Positions 25,731 through 37,000 of a stretch of 64,000 nucleotides of DNA are shown in pieces (positions within the stretch are counted from its first letter, which is position 1; the number at the start of each line of letters is the position of its first letter). This DNA is from Ottelia alismoides (taxonomy: Eukaryota > Streptophyta > Magnoliopsida > Alismatales > Hydrocharitaceae). The stretch is taken from the NCBI GenBank assembly GCA_037367405.1, contig JAZKJV010000683.1, positions 310,001 to 374,000 of the forward strand, in the 5' to 3' direction. The translations under genes and the position numbers were made by a program. Under the pieces are notes generated by a model that was not told the origin of the DNA, did not search any database, and saw only the letters and a list, made by a program, of their open reading frames with translations.

Positions 25731-25737
25731 CTATATG
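25731..25737 (-). promoter_or_regulatory. TATA-like box of B-type LTR
   Basis: Minus strand CATATAG, 211 bp downstream, in LTR sense, of the inverted TTGAC pair at 25948-25960. Confidence 0.45.
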
Positions 25738-25947
25738 AAAGAGTTGATGAGCGGGCTACAAAAACAAGGTGGTGGCATCGATTCAGTGACGCAATCCCCA
25801 AGAAAAACTATAGGCGTGAATCATGGATTATTGGGGAGAAAAAGTCACGAAGGAAATATCACGAGATGGTGAAAGGAGCGGCCTAGAAAAATGGGAGAAG
25901 AAGGCCAAAAACGCAGCTCTGACTGGCTGCAGACCTCGGTCAGAGAG

Positions 25948-25960
25948 TTGACCGAGGTCA
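25948..25960. promoter_or_regulatory. W-box-like inverted pair (TTGACCGAGGTCA)
   Basis: Head-to-head TGACC boxes in the B-type LTR. A further CCTCGGTCAGAG lies just to the left, so the site has three TGAC cores within 30 bp. Confidence 0.5.
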
Positions 25961-27148
25961 GCCAAGGAACCCATCTGGTTGGTCCACGTAGACCAACCAG
26001 AAAATTCCTGGCAAAAAATGTTTTATTAATTCGATTAAAAATAGTAAATGATTTTATTAATTTTAGGTTATTAAATGAAAAATGTTTATTATTTTCTAAA
26101 TTACTTTATAGTGGTTTTTAATTATTTTTTAGAGGTTTATAATTGAAAGTTGTATTTTAGGGGCTATATAGGTATGCATATCTATATATTTTAATTTTTT
26201 ATTTTTATTTTGTTTATTTAATTTATTTAATTAGGTTTATTATTTTATAAATTCATAACCTATTTTTATACACTTAGGTATATTTTTATTTTATTTTTCT
26301 AATGTATTTTGTATACTTAATAAAATAGGAGTAGTAATAATATAGGTATATTTACAGGTATTATACCTATGTCTTATATACATGTATTTTATTTTTGTAT
26401 TTTCTTTAGGTTTTTATTCTGGTTTTAATATACACATATATTATAAATAATATTTACAAAATTATAAAAATATAAAATTCTAAAAATATTGAATAATAAA
26501 AAAATGAATATTTTAATCTCTACAAGTATACAATAGGGGTCCAAAACTCAACTTTCAAACCGTAGCTCCGCAAAATACGAAACCACCTTCATTAAATAGC
26601 TTATTAAAAATTATATACAATTAAAGTGAGTTTGATATATTTTGAGTTTTTATTTGAGAGATATAGGTCTGGAAAGTTGGGATTCTGGAAACTTATTAAG
26701 ATCGTAATTTTCTATCTATGCATTATTTTTGTATGTAATCACTTTTGTATTTTTTATTTAATTATATACAACTTTTATGTACAAAGTTTTTTTATTTAAA
26801 GTATAAAAAGTGGTACCAAAAGTAGGTCCTAAAATGAATAAAGAATGAATTAAATAAAAGCAATTTATATTGTATTTAGACCCTTATCTCCCCCTACTTT
26901 ATTCTTTGTCGACCTAGTCATCGAGATGCCTAGGTCTCGGGGTTTTGGGTCATAAAATATTTACAATATTTTATTCTTTTTATTTTTTTCTTTATTCTAT
27001 ATTTTGGCATTAAAAACTGTATTTTGTATAATATTTACACAATAATGCATGGATGATAAAATGCATGAATTAACGCTATTTACACGCATTTACTAGTGTT
27101 TTTAAGGCCAAAATGATAGAATAAAGTTGATGAGACATAGATTCATCA

Positions 27149-29177
27149 GCTTCATCAGCATCATATCTCTATGTCCACAAGTGCCCGTTTTTTGACATTC
27201 AGTTCATCTCTTCACGAATTCATATGAATCCTTGAAGAGGGTAGGCCATCAAACGCCTGATTGAAGCACCTTTTGTGTTGTCCATCTCCAGGAATGATGT
27301 CCTCTTACCTCAAGCTTGTGGCAATAGGTTTGGACGCTATGCTGCTCTTCTTGAGGAACCACCTTCTCCAGATGTTATCCCCCCTTCATGATAAAGAGTG
27401 GAATTCTCCCAGTGGTACGACTTGCCCTTTGAAAGAAAGGTCTCAAGTCGTTGTCTAGGCCAATCTTGTGGTACTTTCTTCGTGACAAGATAGTTCACAA
27501 TATCAACGTACCATGGGAGTGAGGAGATTGCAAGGATCGCCTCATCTGGAAATGTCTCTGTAATAGGTGTGATTTGATCCGAATTCTCAAGGTTCTCTAG
27601 ACGGGAGAGGTGATCCGTAACCACATTTTTGACTCCAGGTTTATACTTAATCTCTATATCAAACTCCTGGAGTAGAAGGATCCATCTGGTCAATCTGATT
27701 TGGCATCCTTCTTTACCATTAAGTATTGGATGGCGGTGTGATCAGTATAAATTGTCACTTTAGATCCAAGAATGTAAGATCAAAACTTATCCAAGGCAAA
27801 GACTACAACTAGCATCTCCTTTTCTATGACTGTGTAATTCCGCTGAGTCGCATCCATTGCTCGGATAGCATAGTGAATGGCATATGGTAATCTGTCCCTC
27901 CTTTGTCCTAGCATGGACCCTACGGCAAAAATGGAGGCGTTTGTCATGATCTCAAACGAGGGAAACCAATTAGGCAGCTGAAGGATAGGAGCCTCAACAA
28001 CTAGATCCTTGAGAGTCTCAAATGATGCAAGAAACTTATCATCGATAGGGAACTCGGTGTCTTTTGTCAATAAATCAGTAAGCGGCTGGGCAATCCTGCT
28101 AAAGTCTTGTATGAACCATTGGTAGAAACCGACATGCCCCAGAAAAGAATGCAACTGTCGTAAATTGGATGGTGGATTGAGTTTCTTTATGATATCCACC
28201 TTGACCGGGTCAACCTCCATGCCCCTATTAGAGATGATGTGGTCAAGGACCGTCCCTTGAGTCACCATGAAATGAATCTTCTCCCAAGATAAGACTAAGT
28301 TAACCTCAATGCAACGCTGAAATAATCGATCTAGGTAATCAAGACATGCATCAAAATTGTCACCGTAGATCGAGAATTCATCCATGAAGACCTCTAAAAA
28401 TTCACCAACCATGTTCGAGAAAATAGAGAGCATGCACCTTTGGAATGTAGTCGGGGCATTACATAATCCAAAGGGCATCCTTCTAAAAGCATATGTCCCA
28501 AATGGACAGGTGAACGTTGTTTTCTCTTGGTCTTCGGACGCTATGGCCACCTGATTGTATCCCGAATACCCATCTAGAAAGCAGTAACAACTCTTCCCAG
28601 ATAATCTCTCAATGATCTAATCTATGAATGGTAGCGAGAAGTGGTCCCTCTTGGTGTCCTGATTCAAGCGTTTGTAGTCCACACAGACCCTCCAAGAAGT
28701 GGGTGCTCGGATAGCTATCTCCTCTCCATACTCGTTCACAACTGTGGTGATACCCGTCTTCTTAGGTACCACATGCAATGAACTAACCCACTTGGAGTCG
28801 GAGATGGGGTAGATAAAATCGATGCTCCACCACTAAGATATTTCCTTCATGACCACTTCTCGAAGATTCGGTTTTAGTCGTCGCTGGAACTCACGTGAGG
28901 GCTTGGCATCTTCTTCGAGATAAATGTGATGGGAGCACATGGCCAGACTTATCCCCTGGAAATCAGCTACACTCCATCCTATTACCTTGCAGTTTCTTTC
29001 AAGAACATCTATCAAACAAGATTCTTGGTCTTCAGTCAAATATGTTGAGATAATGACTGGGAAGATATCTGGCTCACCTGTAAGGAATCTGTATTTCATG
29101 CTCTGCGGTGAGGTCTTCAATTCTAGGAAAGTGGGAACTGGTAAATCTAGCTTCTGGAATGTCTGAGTGAATGCCAC
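27149..29177 (-). pseudogene. pol: Element Z: reverse transcriptase, RNase H and start of integrase
   Basis: Minus strand, N-terminus at 29177. The N-terminal part has LEEDAKPSREFQRRLKPNLR, typical of the Athila group. It is followed after a stop near 28835 by YPISDSKWVS, VVPKKT and WRVCVDYKRLNQ, then a stop near 28617. FLDGYSGYNQ, GMPFGLCNAP-like RRMPFGLCNAP and the catalytic box FMDEF (28374-28388, the YMDD position with D-to-E in the second place) come next. The connection and RNase H follow (TQRNYTVIEKEML, YTDHTAIQYLM) with a TGA at 27780-27782. Last come the tether (ADHLSRLEN-like TDHLSRLEN), then CQKTGTCGHRDMM of the integrase zinc region at about 27160-27215. Four or more stops mean no active product. 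Confidence 0.93.
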
Positions 29178-29640
29178 CAGATCTATGTGTGGGAACTCTT
29201 GCTACAATGGTAAATCTGATGAAGATGGCCCTACTGATATATCTGTCAAATGTCCTGCCTCACTCTCCATCCTAATTGTTGGCTTTGTAGGCACCATACA
29301 CAGTAAAAATTCATCAAACACTTGACAGTCAAAATCAGTGTCTATGTCTGAGGGATCTGAATCTAACGAGTATGAGACAAAATCAATTTCTCTATCATGG
29401 TAAACAACCTCTATTGTATTCTGTGCCATGAGTGTGCTCTCCGAAATCTCATCTGCCATGATATGTAAATCTACACTTTCTGAAGATGTGGAAAGAGCTC
29501 GTGATGCGGGATCTGCCCAAACTGCTTCATCGTCTGTAATCACAAAGTCACACTCCTGGTCGATGTCTAGCTCTACATCTGTCATCTGCTCTGAATCGGT
29601 CATCTGATCTGAGCACTATGAATCTCTAGCTCTAGTCTCC
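29178..29640 (-). pseudogene. Element Z: acidic linker between protease and RT
   Basis: An open frame (29202-29603, 133 codons) with very high Asp/Glu/Ser content and repeated SD, DE and DID words, for example DSDPSDIDTDFD. It lies between the protease and RT domains. I recognise no catalytic domain. Element W has a much larger acidic, Ser/Asp/Phe-rich region (56045-57083) after gag, where pol would be. A disordered spacer is the simplest reading; function unknown. Confidence 0.6.
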
Positions 29641-30378
29641 TTAATTGTCTCTATTTGTACCCGCTATCATGGTCGGACACCGCCTTGGCTGTGGCCATGA
29701 ATGGTTGTCCTAAGATGATGGGAGTATCTGTCACTGATTTGTGATAACAACATCCTTTAGTAACCCTTTCGGCCTCTTAATAGATCTATCAGCAAAATGA
29801 AGGATCATCCTGCTCTATCTAAGAGGGCCAAACTTGAATCGATCGAGTAAGGCAGTCGGAAGAAGGTTAATCAAAGAACCACTGTCTAATAGGGTATGGT
29901 CGATATGTTGCTCATGAATGTGGCATCTGACATATGGAGCTCCTTCATCAGGTCTCTTGGCTGGCAGTTGATTCTGAATAGCGAAACATGTGGCTCTAAT
30001 CAGCACATAGTTCTCTGTAGTACGATTCCTCTTCTTCCTATGTATAGTGGTATTCTCTCTCAAGTGCTTCTAGAAGAGAGGGATGTGCTCTAGAGCCTAT
30101 TGTAGAGTCAGCTGGATGTGGAATCTGTCAATCATCTGTTGGTTGAACTCTAACTGCGGTGATTTTTTTGGGTTTTCTGTTTTCTTCCCCTGTCCCAAGC
30201 AGAGTGCTTGAGGGAAGGGGATAGCTGGACCCTCCTCGGATAGAGGGTCAAGAAGAGGTTTCTGCTGCCATGAAGGAATGGATCCCATAGTAGGATCATG
30301 ATGCAACACATATGGACTCGGAGCATACGAAGAAATCTTTCCTTTATTCAAAGAAATGGTGGCACCAGCACCACCCAC
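29641..30378 (-). pseudogene. pol: Element Z: aspartic protease and upstream linker
   Basis: Minus strand. The catalytic triplet DSG is at 29878-29886 in HTLLDSGSLINLLPTALLDR. After a stop the frame continues with MILHFADRSIKRPKG, the second conserved block of retrotransposon proteases (about 29745-29820), then further stops. Upstream (30097-30378) is a Pro/Gln/Lys-rich stretch ending near MIDRFHIQL that links to Gag. The protease would cut the Gag-Pol polyprotein. With stops on both sides it is inactive. Confidence 0.85.
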
Positions 30379-30522
30379 GGCATCTATCTTTGTGGCATCA
30401 GCACCGTGCTATGGCTCAACATCGCATCTAATAGTGGCATCAGTACCACCAACTGCATCTAGAGAAATGACAGCCTCAGTACCATTGACTGGATCATCAT
30501 CCTTGATGGCGTCAGCATCACC
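30361..30522. repeat. Degenerate minisatellite in the gag-protease linker
   Basis: The word GGCATCAGYACCRCC recurs at 30361, 30394, 30436, 30472 and 30508 with spacings of 33-42 bp and heavy drift. On the coding (minus) strand it gives repeated Gly-Thr/Ala-Asp/Gly-Ala-Thr words. It is a coding-region repeat that grew by slippage. Confidence 0.55.
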
Positions 30523-30639
30523 GTCATCAACATCATCAGTGGCATTAGACTATCCTCCTCGTCTAACGCTCTGGAATCGTCATGGGGTTCTCGTTCAGAC
30601 GGGGTATCGCCAGCTGGCATTCTACCACTCGTAGGTGTT

Positions 30640-32690
30640 ACAAAATCAGCATCACATATATAAGAGAAATATCACTCAATGAATCACTAGGAGTGGTAAT
30701 CTCTATAAACTGTACCCTCTTAGACTTCCTCTTCGGATTGTTCAGATTTGGTTTAATTTGAGTGGGTATGGCGGCTTTTCCTTTAATTATTTCCCTCATC
30801 TCTTTCCTGAACTCGTCCATTTCCTGCCCAAAGGATGTTTGCTGGTCTGAGAGTAGGTGGTCTAAGTCATCAAGGGATGGGTTCTTATATGTTGTCCATG
30901 AGAACCGGATGGGTTGCCTTATTGGAAATGAGGCTAGCTCTGCTGGTACTGATGAGGGGGAGGCTGAGAATACTGTAGAGGCTGTTGTTGCCTCCACTGA
31001 TGTCCCTAATGTTGGGGACGAGGACCCAACTCGTAGTACTGTTGTGGCTGGGAGTATTGTGGTTGTTGCTGCTGCTAGCTACTCCATCCACAAGGAGTTG
31101 GAGGCTACTGTTGGGTAGAGGTACCTCTGTTGGACCACCTGAATCCAAGATGATCCCAGCCTATCTCGGGCTGTTGCCGATCATATCAAATCCCGTTGAC
31201 TTCCATCAATGGCTCCTGCTTGTAAGGGGGCGGGGGAAGAACTGCCAATGGTTGATCCGACTGATACACCACCATCCAAGTGTCCTGAGATGGTGGTGGC
31301 TAAGAGTAGTGCTGTTGCAAATGCTGAACCCACTCTGCCTGAATGTGGTGAACCTGGCGGTACTAGACAAAGGGGTGGGAAGAGCTGCTACTGTTGGGAT
31401 CAGCACGTGACCTGGGACGAGGCTGAGAAGCTTCCTGAACCTCTTGAAGACAAAGGATGTGGGTATTCAGGTCAATAAGAGTTTGTGCCAACTGATCTAT
31501 CTGTGTCATTCCCTGGCACTATTTTTCCTCTATTATCTCTATGCGGTCCAACTTCCCGCTGATAATACCCATGTCAGCGGCTAAAGATTCTACATGTGAT
31601 GTTGCTACTGCTGACGATGAAATGGGTAGACATGCATCAACCCGTGCTATCCTATGATAGGACACAGCCTGAGGTTGGGGCTTCCTCTGAGCGTATAGCC
31701 TGGTCTAGGACATCACTGTAGAGTTTTCATCCATCTCTTCATAGATAGCCCATGCCTGGTCTTCATGTTTGGCGAAGTAGGAGCCCCACAAGAAACGTTG
31801 AGAAGCCCCTACAGCTCCGATGTCAGCCCACAAAAGAATCTCTTAGACATGATTGGGCTTGGATATCTCATGATGTGGACACCGGTCAATGAGCTTACAG
31901 AATCGATCCCACACCTCATGAAACTACTCATTAGGGATCATGGAGAAGTTGTTAATCAAAGCTCGTGTCGTATTAGTCTGACCGAGTGGATAGTACGTGT
32001 TCAAGTACTCAGTCCAGAGTTGCTCCCATGAAGTGACATATCTCCCCAAATGTTTAAGCCACTAGGTTGCTCTATCAACCAGGGAGAAAGGAAATGCCAT
32101 CATCATTATGTTGTCCTCGTCCACGAATCAGTCATGGATAGTATTGCAGATCATCTCAAACTTTTTGCATGTGAAGATGCGGCTCCTCGGTGGCTAGCCC
32201 ATGAAACTTGGGAAAAAGTGGAATGGTCTGGGGCGGAAGCTTGAAGTATCTCAGAATAGCTAGCAACTGGATCCAACGGTGTGTGAGGGTTGCACCAAGG
32301 TTGTGCAACTCCATCATCGTCCAACCTAGTCTGGGTGGATCATGTGGTTCTTATGGATGTCCTCCTCCTCCAACAATGGGTATCTCTCCACCGACGGGTC
32401 TCGGTTGAGGCTCTCCTCTACCGGCTCGCATATGTGCTAATTCTTGACGGACCTCTTCCATGAATGCTCCCTGGTCCCGAATCTGTCGCTGCATCATCTC
32501 TAGGGAGGCTAGCAAGGTATTGTTGATGGCGCTCTTATCTAGAACAAAAGTTGAACTCTGTGGCTGTCCATCGGTTCGTCAATCACTGCTGGTCATCTCT
32601 CTAGTCTCTGCAAAGGCAAAAGACCCCAACTCAGGTGCCGTCAATGAACAAATAGTTGTGCAGGTCTCTACTCAGACACCTCAGGACTAA
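30640..32690 (-). pseudogene. gag: Element Z: gag
   Basis: Minus strand, starting near 32600 with DGQPQSSTFVLDKSAINNTL, then a helical stretch LASLEMMQRQIRDQGAFMEE. Next is FPKFHGLATEEPHLH, which opens the retrotransposon Gag domain, then FPFSLVDRAT-WL (near 32100), YVTSWEQLWTEYLNTYYP and FHEVWDRF-like sequence around 31900, all hallmarks of the Ty3/gypsy Gag domain. At least four stops interrupt it (for example after RAT and after MIPNE). The C-terminal part (30638-30997) has PSLDDLDHLLSDQQTSFGQE and a basic NPKRKSKRVQF. No CCHC zinc knuckle is seen. Gag would form the virus-like particle; this copy cannot. Confidence 0.82.
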
Positions 32691-33570
32691 AAGATGGGTG
32701 GTCAAGGGAGAACAGAGTGGAATTGAACTCTGGTTCGGAGAGCTAGTCTAGGCTCTCCGAAACCTCCCTAGATGAATGAGTCGGAGTGCTGGAGAGCGGT
32801 GCTACCAAAGGCAGTCTAAGGGACCTCCGGCCCATCATCATGATGTACGATGTGGGGATGAGTGCGAATGAGATCTGGAAAGCAAAAAATATTAGAAGTC
32901 AAACCCCCAATTCACCTACTCAACACGAGCTGTTGACCGTAAAGGATCGATTATTTATCTTGTCAAATTTAGTTAGGTGACAAATCAATCTTGTAGAGCG
33001 GTTAAGAGAGCTGTTAGGAACCTGATGCTCCTAGGAGACCGGCCCAATCCTAAAGCTAGATCATTCGCAGCCAGTAAAAGTTACGGATCGTTTACCGGCT
33101 ACCCGTTCAACTCGATCTGTTAAGGACGTCGCGGTTCGCTATACCGGTTACCGGAGAGATCCTCACTGGAGAATGACTAACCCCAAGACCAGTAGTCTAA
33201 CGGAAGTTCAGGTATGGCTCTATCCTAGTGTGTGGATCACTCTCTCTCTCAAGCAAACCAAACAATGAGGGGATGACTCTCTCCAAAACAAATATTTTTA
33301 GATGAGGTAGGTTTTAGGGTCAAGTTTGCTTTAGCAGTCCCATATTTTATTAATTTGACTTTTTAGATTTTTTCATAAACACCTAACGAATTTTATGATT
33401 TCCTCTTTGAATAATTTGAGTCGAAAATAGGAGGAGTAAGTCGAAAAAGCTGGTGGACGGTCACACACAATGATGCAAGCAGGGATAGAAATGCGTACCT
33501 TGCTCCAGCACTCTACATGCAATATGATCCACACATAAATTAAATACAGAATGTAAAGTAACTATATGAT
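32691..33570 (-). mobile_element. Element Z: 5' leader, truncated
   Basis: Homologous to Y's leader at about 268-1130: GGTGGTCAAGGGAGAACAGA, the ATGAATGAGTCGGAGTGCT region, GGGACCTCCGGCCCATC and the ACCGGCCCAATCCTAAAGC tract. It stops at ATGAT (33566-33570), where the plus C LTR begins. In Y the next bases are ATGATGCAAG. The remaining 700 bp of leader and the primer-binding site are missing from Z. Confidence 0.8.
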
Positions 33571-33792
33571 TGATGAATCCACGATTCATCGCCTTTATTC
33601 TTTTATTTTAGCTTTATTTTCTTAGTCAAATACCTGTAATACCCACTAATTCCATAATTTTATCATTTTGCATGCATTTGTTAAATTGCATTTTTAACAC
33701 ATTTTTCATTCAAAATAAAAGAACAAAGAAGAAAAGAAAAAGAAAAGATGTGTTTATGCAATAAATACATACTGACGCGAACCTCGAGAGAA

Positions 33793-33807
33793 GGTCAAGA
33801 CTTGACC
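33793..33807. promoter_or_regulatory. U3 15-bp dyad (GGTCAA-GAC-TTGACC)
   Basis: Perfect 6-3-6 dyad 222 bp from the LTR start. Confidence 0.65.
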
Positions 33808-34525
33808 TGATCGACCAGGAATAAAGTAGGGGGAGATAGGGTCTTTTGTCAAAAATCCAAAAATAATTTGTAGTACTATTTTATTTGTACATAATTTGAC
33901 TTCCAATTAATTATTTTTGTAAATAAAGTTGAAAATAAAAATGTATTTTAAATAATAAAAATAATTGCCAAATAAAATAATGTATATATTACAAATAATC
34001 GCCCTCGGAAAAAACCACAATGTGATCACTGAATACCAATTCCGGCTCCATATGAAATCAAATTGATCTAAATTAAATTATCTTTCAAATGGTTGTGGTT
34101 TTATAATTTTTGGATTTACGAATAAAAAGTCAGTTTTCTAGGGTGTTTTGTGCGGTTTCACCATTATTTATTGTACATATTTATTCATATTTATTTTTTT
34201 ACATAATGTACATATTTGTAAATATTATTTTCGTTAATAAATATATATATAATAAAATTTAAAAAATGTGTTTTAAAAATTATTTCCTTATGTGTATTGG
34301 TGTATTTTGTATCATATGTATATAATATGTGTATACAACTAACTTCCTTAAATAAAAATCACCACAAAAATAAAATATCTGACATTAATTATTTAATCTA
34401 ATTTAATTACGAAAATTGTATTTAGATTTAATTATTTAATTCATTATTTGATTTTATAACATACCATATATATTAGATTTGATTTTATGCCTTTAATGGC
34501 CACCATTAAGGTGGCTAATTGATCC

Positions 34526-34593
34526 ATTTATTTATTTATTTATTTATTTATTTAATTCTGGATTTTGTAATTTATTTATTTATTTATTTATTA
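34526..34593. repeat. ATTT microsatellites
   Basis: Two runs of the tetranucleotide TTTA (34526-34553 and about 34570-34593) separated by TTCTGGATTTTGTA in the C-type LTR. Simple slippage repeat. Confidence 0.85.
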
Positions 34594-35340
34594 ATTTCAC
34601 AAATAAAAACATTCCTTAAGTGTATATACCTTCCTTTTTCATTTTTCTTCTCTTTTTAATGGGTCCTCCTCCTTTCACTCTTGATCAACCTTGGTGGAGA
34701 GGAGCCCGATCTTCGAGGGTTGTCTTGTTGAAGGAAGGTGCTTAGCCTCCGAGCCGTTCGGTGACAGCATGTCGGCCCTCGTCAAGGCCATCATGGCATT
34801 TCCGACCCCAAGGTAATATCCACTTTATTTCCCGTCATTTTTATTCTTAGGTAGATTGTAGATTAAATTTTTATTCCATTTGATTAATCTTTAGGTCTTA
34901 AACCGCAAAAATTTCACCACACATAATTCATATCCGACACCGATTTTTCATACCATTTTCTCGATCTCTACATATTCACGTTCTACCTCGCACAACCTAG
35001 CACCTCCGACCACGCACGGTGGTCGGAGTCACGGATCTCTCTTCCATATAGCAAGATCCACCCGTTCACACATTCCATTTTGTGTATAAATTAAAAAAAG
35101 ATAAATTATTTTTCCTGTTTATCTCACATTTGTTTTTGAAGGAAGAATTAAAAAAAGAAATAAAATTTTTGTTTTTCTTTTCTCTCTAATCTTTATTTTG
35201 CAATAAAAAATAAAAAATTATTTCTTTTATTTCTAACGGTTGTTTTTTGCAAGAAAAATGAAAAAATAATAAAAAATTATTATCATATCTTATTAAAGTT
35301 TACATAAAAAACAAAAATAAAAAAAATAAAAATAAAAAAA

Positions 35341-37000
35341 TCTGCAGAAGCACTTCACGTGCGGACGCAGCCTTCTTCCCCAGCGCGTCGGCGGCCCGTC
35401 CTCCACCTCCGTTTCAACACCGTTCGCGCACGAGGTGGCCTCCACCCTCGCCGGTACTACCCAGCGGCCGCCCGGTTGCGTTCATCCGCGGCGCCCCATG
35501 CGGCAGCGCGCCGCCTGCACCTCTCGCCCAACCGTACCGCCGCCGCCCGCACCTCCAAATAGCCACGATCGGCGGTGCTCTCCACCGCTCCCCCTCGCGT
35601 GCAGCTGCGCGGGCACGCTGCCGCGCCTCCGCAAGCAACAGCTCTGACCCTCCCGTGTCTCCAGTTCCGCCCGCGAGCTTCTGCCTTTGCCGCCCTCGTC
35701 GTCCATCAACAACCGCACCTGCGGTGGCCGCCAAGCCCCTTCTGCAGTGCGTCGCCCTATAGTAGAGGGCGGTGGCACCCTCTCGGCCCCCAACAGCGGC
35801 TTCACTTTTTGATGTTAAAGAAGAGAAAGGAACATGAACCTGATAGTTTTCAAAGAACTAAAAAAACTTTGAAAACTTTGGCCAAATTGCACGTGCACTC
35901 CTGATAGTTTTCAAATATTGCAAATACGTCCCTGTGCTCTAGAAAGTCAATTGTGTGGCACATGTTTAATGGGTAAATTTTACATTTCTTCCCGCAAGTT
36001 TATGTTCTTATTATTCAGTCCAGAAATATATTTTGATCCCGGTATTGCAGAACTTAACACTTTTTGATATAGAATAAATGTGTTTATTGATAAAAAATAA
36101 AAATAATAAAAAAAATAAAACAAAGGGCAAGGCCTCAACCGCACCCCTCTCCTCAGCTCCGGTTGTGCCTCAGTCCATTGCCGCCAAGCTCCAACGCGTG
36201 GAGCACCGTCCCGCCCCCAAGTCGTTGGCCTCTTCCTTGCTTCTCCTCTCCAAGGTCCACCACAATCTCCAGTACCCATGCCAGCTTCCAGCAGAACTGA
36301 TCCGCGTGAGCCTGCGTCCACCGTTGACGCCCGCCTAACCACCTCCTGGAGCCCACCTTCACTGCCGCTCGCCTTTTCCTGACGGAGTTCCACTCCTCCC
36401 ACGCGTCAACACCAACCGACGTCCTCCACCGCTGTCGGATCTCATCCTGCCGCCACAGAACGTCACCTCAGCGTGCGCGCACCGCGTGACCACCTGCCAC
36501 CACTCCTATGCGCGTAGGTCGCGTCGTTGTGCGCATCCTCCAGCAGCCGCGCTCGGGCGGTGCCTCTCCTTCATCGCCAGCCCGTGCAGCTCTCAACACA
36601 TGCCTTCATCCTCATCGTCATGCTTGAGCGACACTGCTGCACGCAACTCTCGGCCCGCGCCTCCAAGCCGCATGAGCGGTGGTCTGCCCCATCATTTTGA
36701 GAAAAACAGAACAACGAAGAACCCTAAGGGGGTTTCGAATAAAAAAATAACTTTTGGAAACATTATAGAGAACCCCCTAAAAGTTTTGGATATTGCAGAA
36801 TCAGTCGTGCACTCCAAATTCAAGGCACGTGCAGCGCACATTATTATTGGGTAATTTTCACTTTCACCTGAAACATTCAATGTTTTTATATTCAACATAA
36901 AAACTTTAACTATTTGCATTTTAGTTCTTGTGCTTCCAAAACTTCAATTGCATAATCTTTTTGATGAAATAAATGTTTTTCATAGTCAATAAATTGTGAG
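35341..37000. repeat. Old tandem duplication of the LTR core (two units of about 0.8 kb)
   Basis: Two consecutive units each run from a GC-rich, Pro/Arg/Ser-coding stretch (35341-35800; 36120-36680) into a TAGTTTT-CAAATATTGCAAA / AAGTTTTGGATATTGCAGAA block, a GTGCACTCC word, a TAATGGGTAAATTTTAC / TATTGGGTAATTTTCAC block, then a TTTTTGATATAGAATAAATG / TTTTTGATGAAATAAATG end. Units have diverged strongly. Z's LTRs have a single GC-rich core. ORFs within (up to 140 codons) reflect GC content only. Confidence 0.6.

Larger units (their letters stand above)
23401..27148 (-). mobile_element. B-type solo LTR inside Z's integrase
   Basis: Starts near 23401 (GGTGACCCACAAGAAATC, aligned to the start of the B LTR at 7012) and ends ATTCATCA at 27148, about 3.75 kb. 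It shares with the 7012-11001 copy the start tract CAACAATTAACCCA and the end tract GGCCAAAATGATA(T/G)AATAAAG. No coding internal region is attached. The flanks GTTGC (23396-23400) and GCTTC (27149-27153) are a poor match for a target duplication, so the exact left edge is uncertain by tens of bases. It holds a W-box-like pair and a TATA-like motif. ORFs up to about 100 codons in its GC-rich core (24900-25700) are not conserved and are not called. Confidence 0.82.

Noticed and set aside
30356..31478. Plus-strand ORFs of 90-141 codons opposite Z gag
   Set aside because: They are antisense shadows of the gag and linker region, whose minus-strand Gag motifs are clear.
35359..36402. Several ORFs of 70-140 codons, rich in Arg/Pro/Ala
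   Set aside because: GC-rich LTR core with frames open on both strands; the duplicated unit does not keep the same frame.
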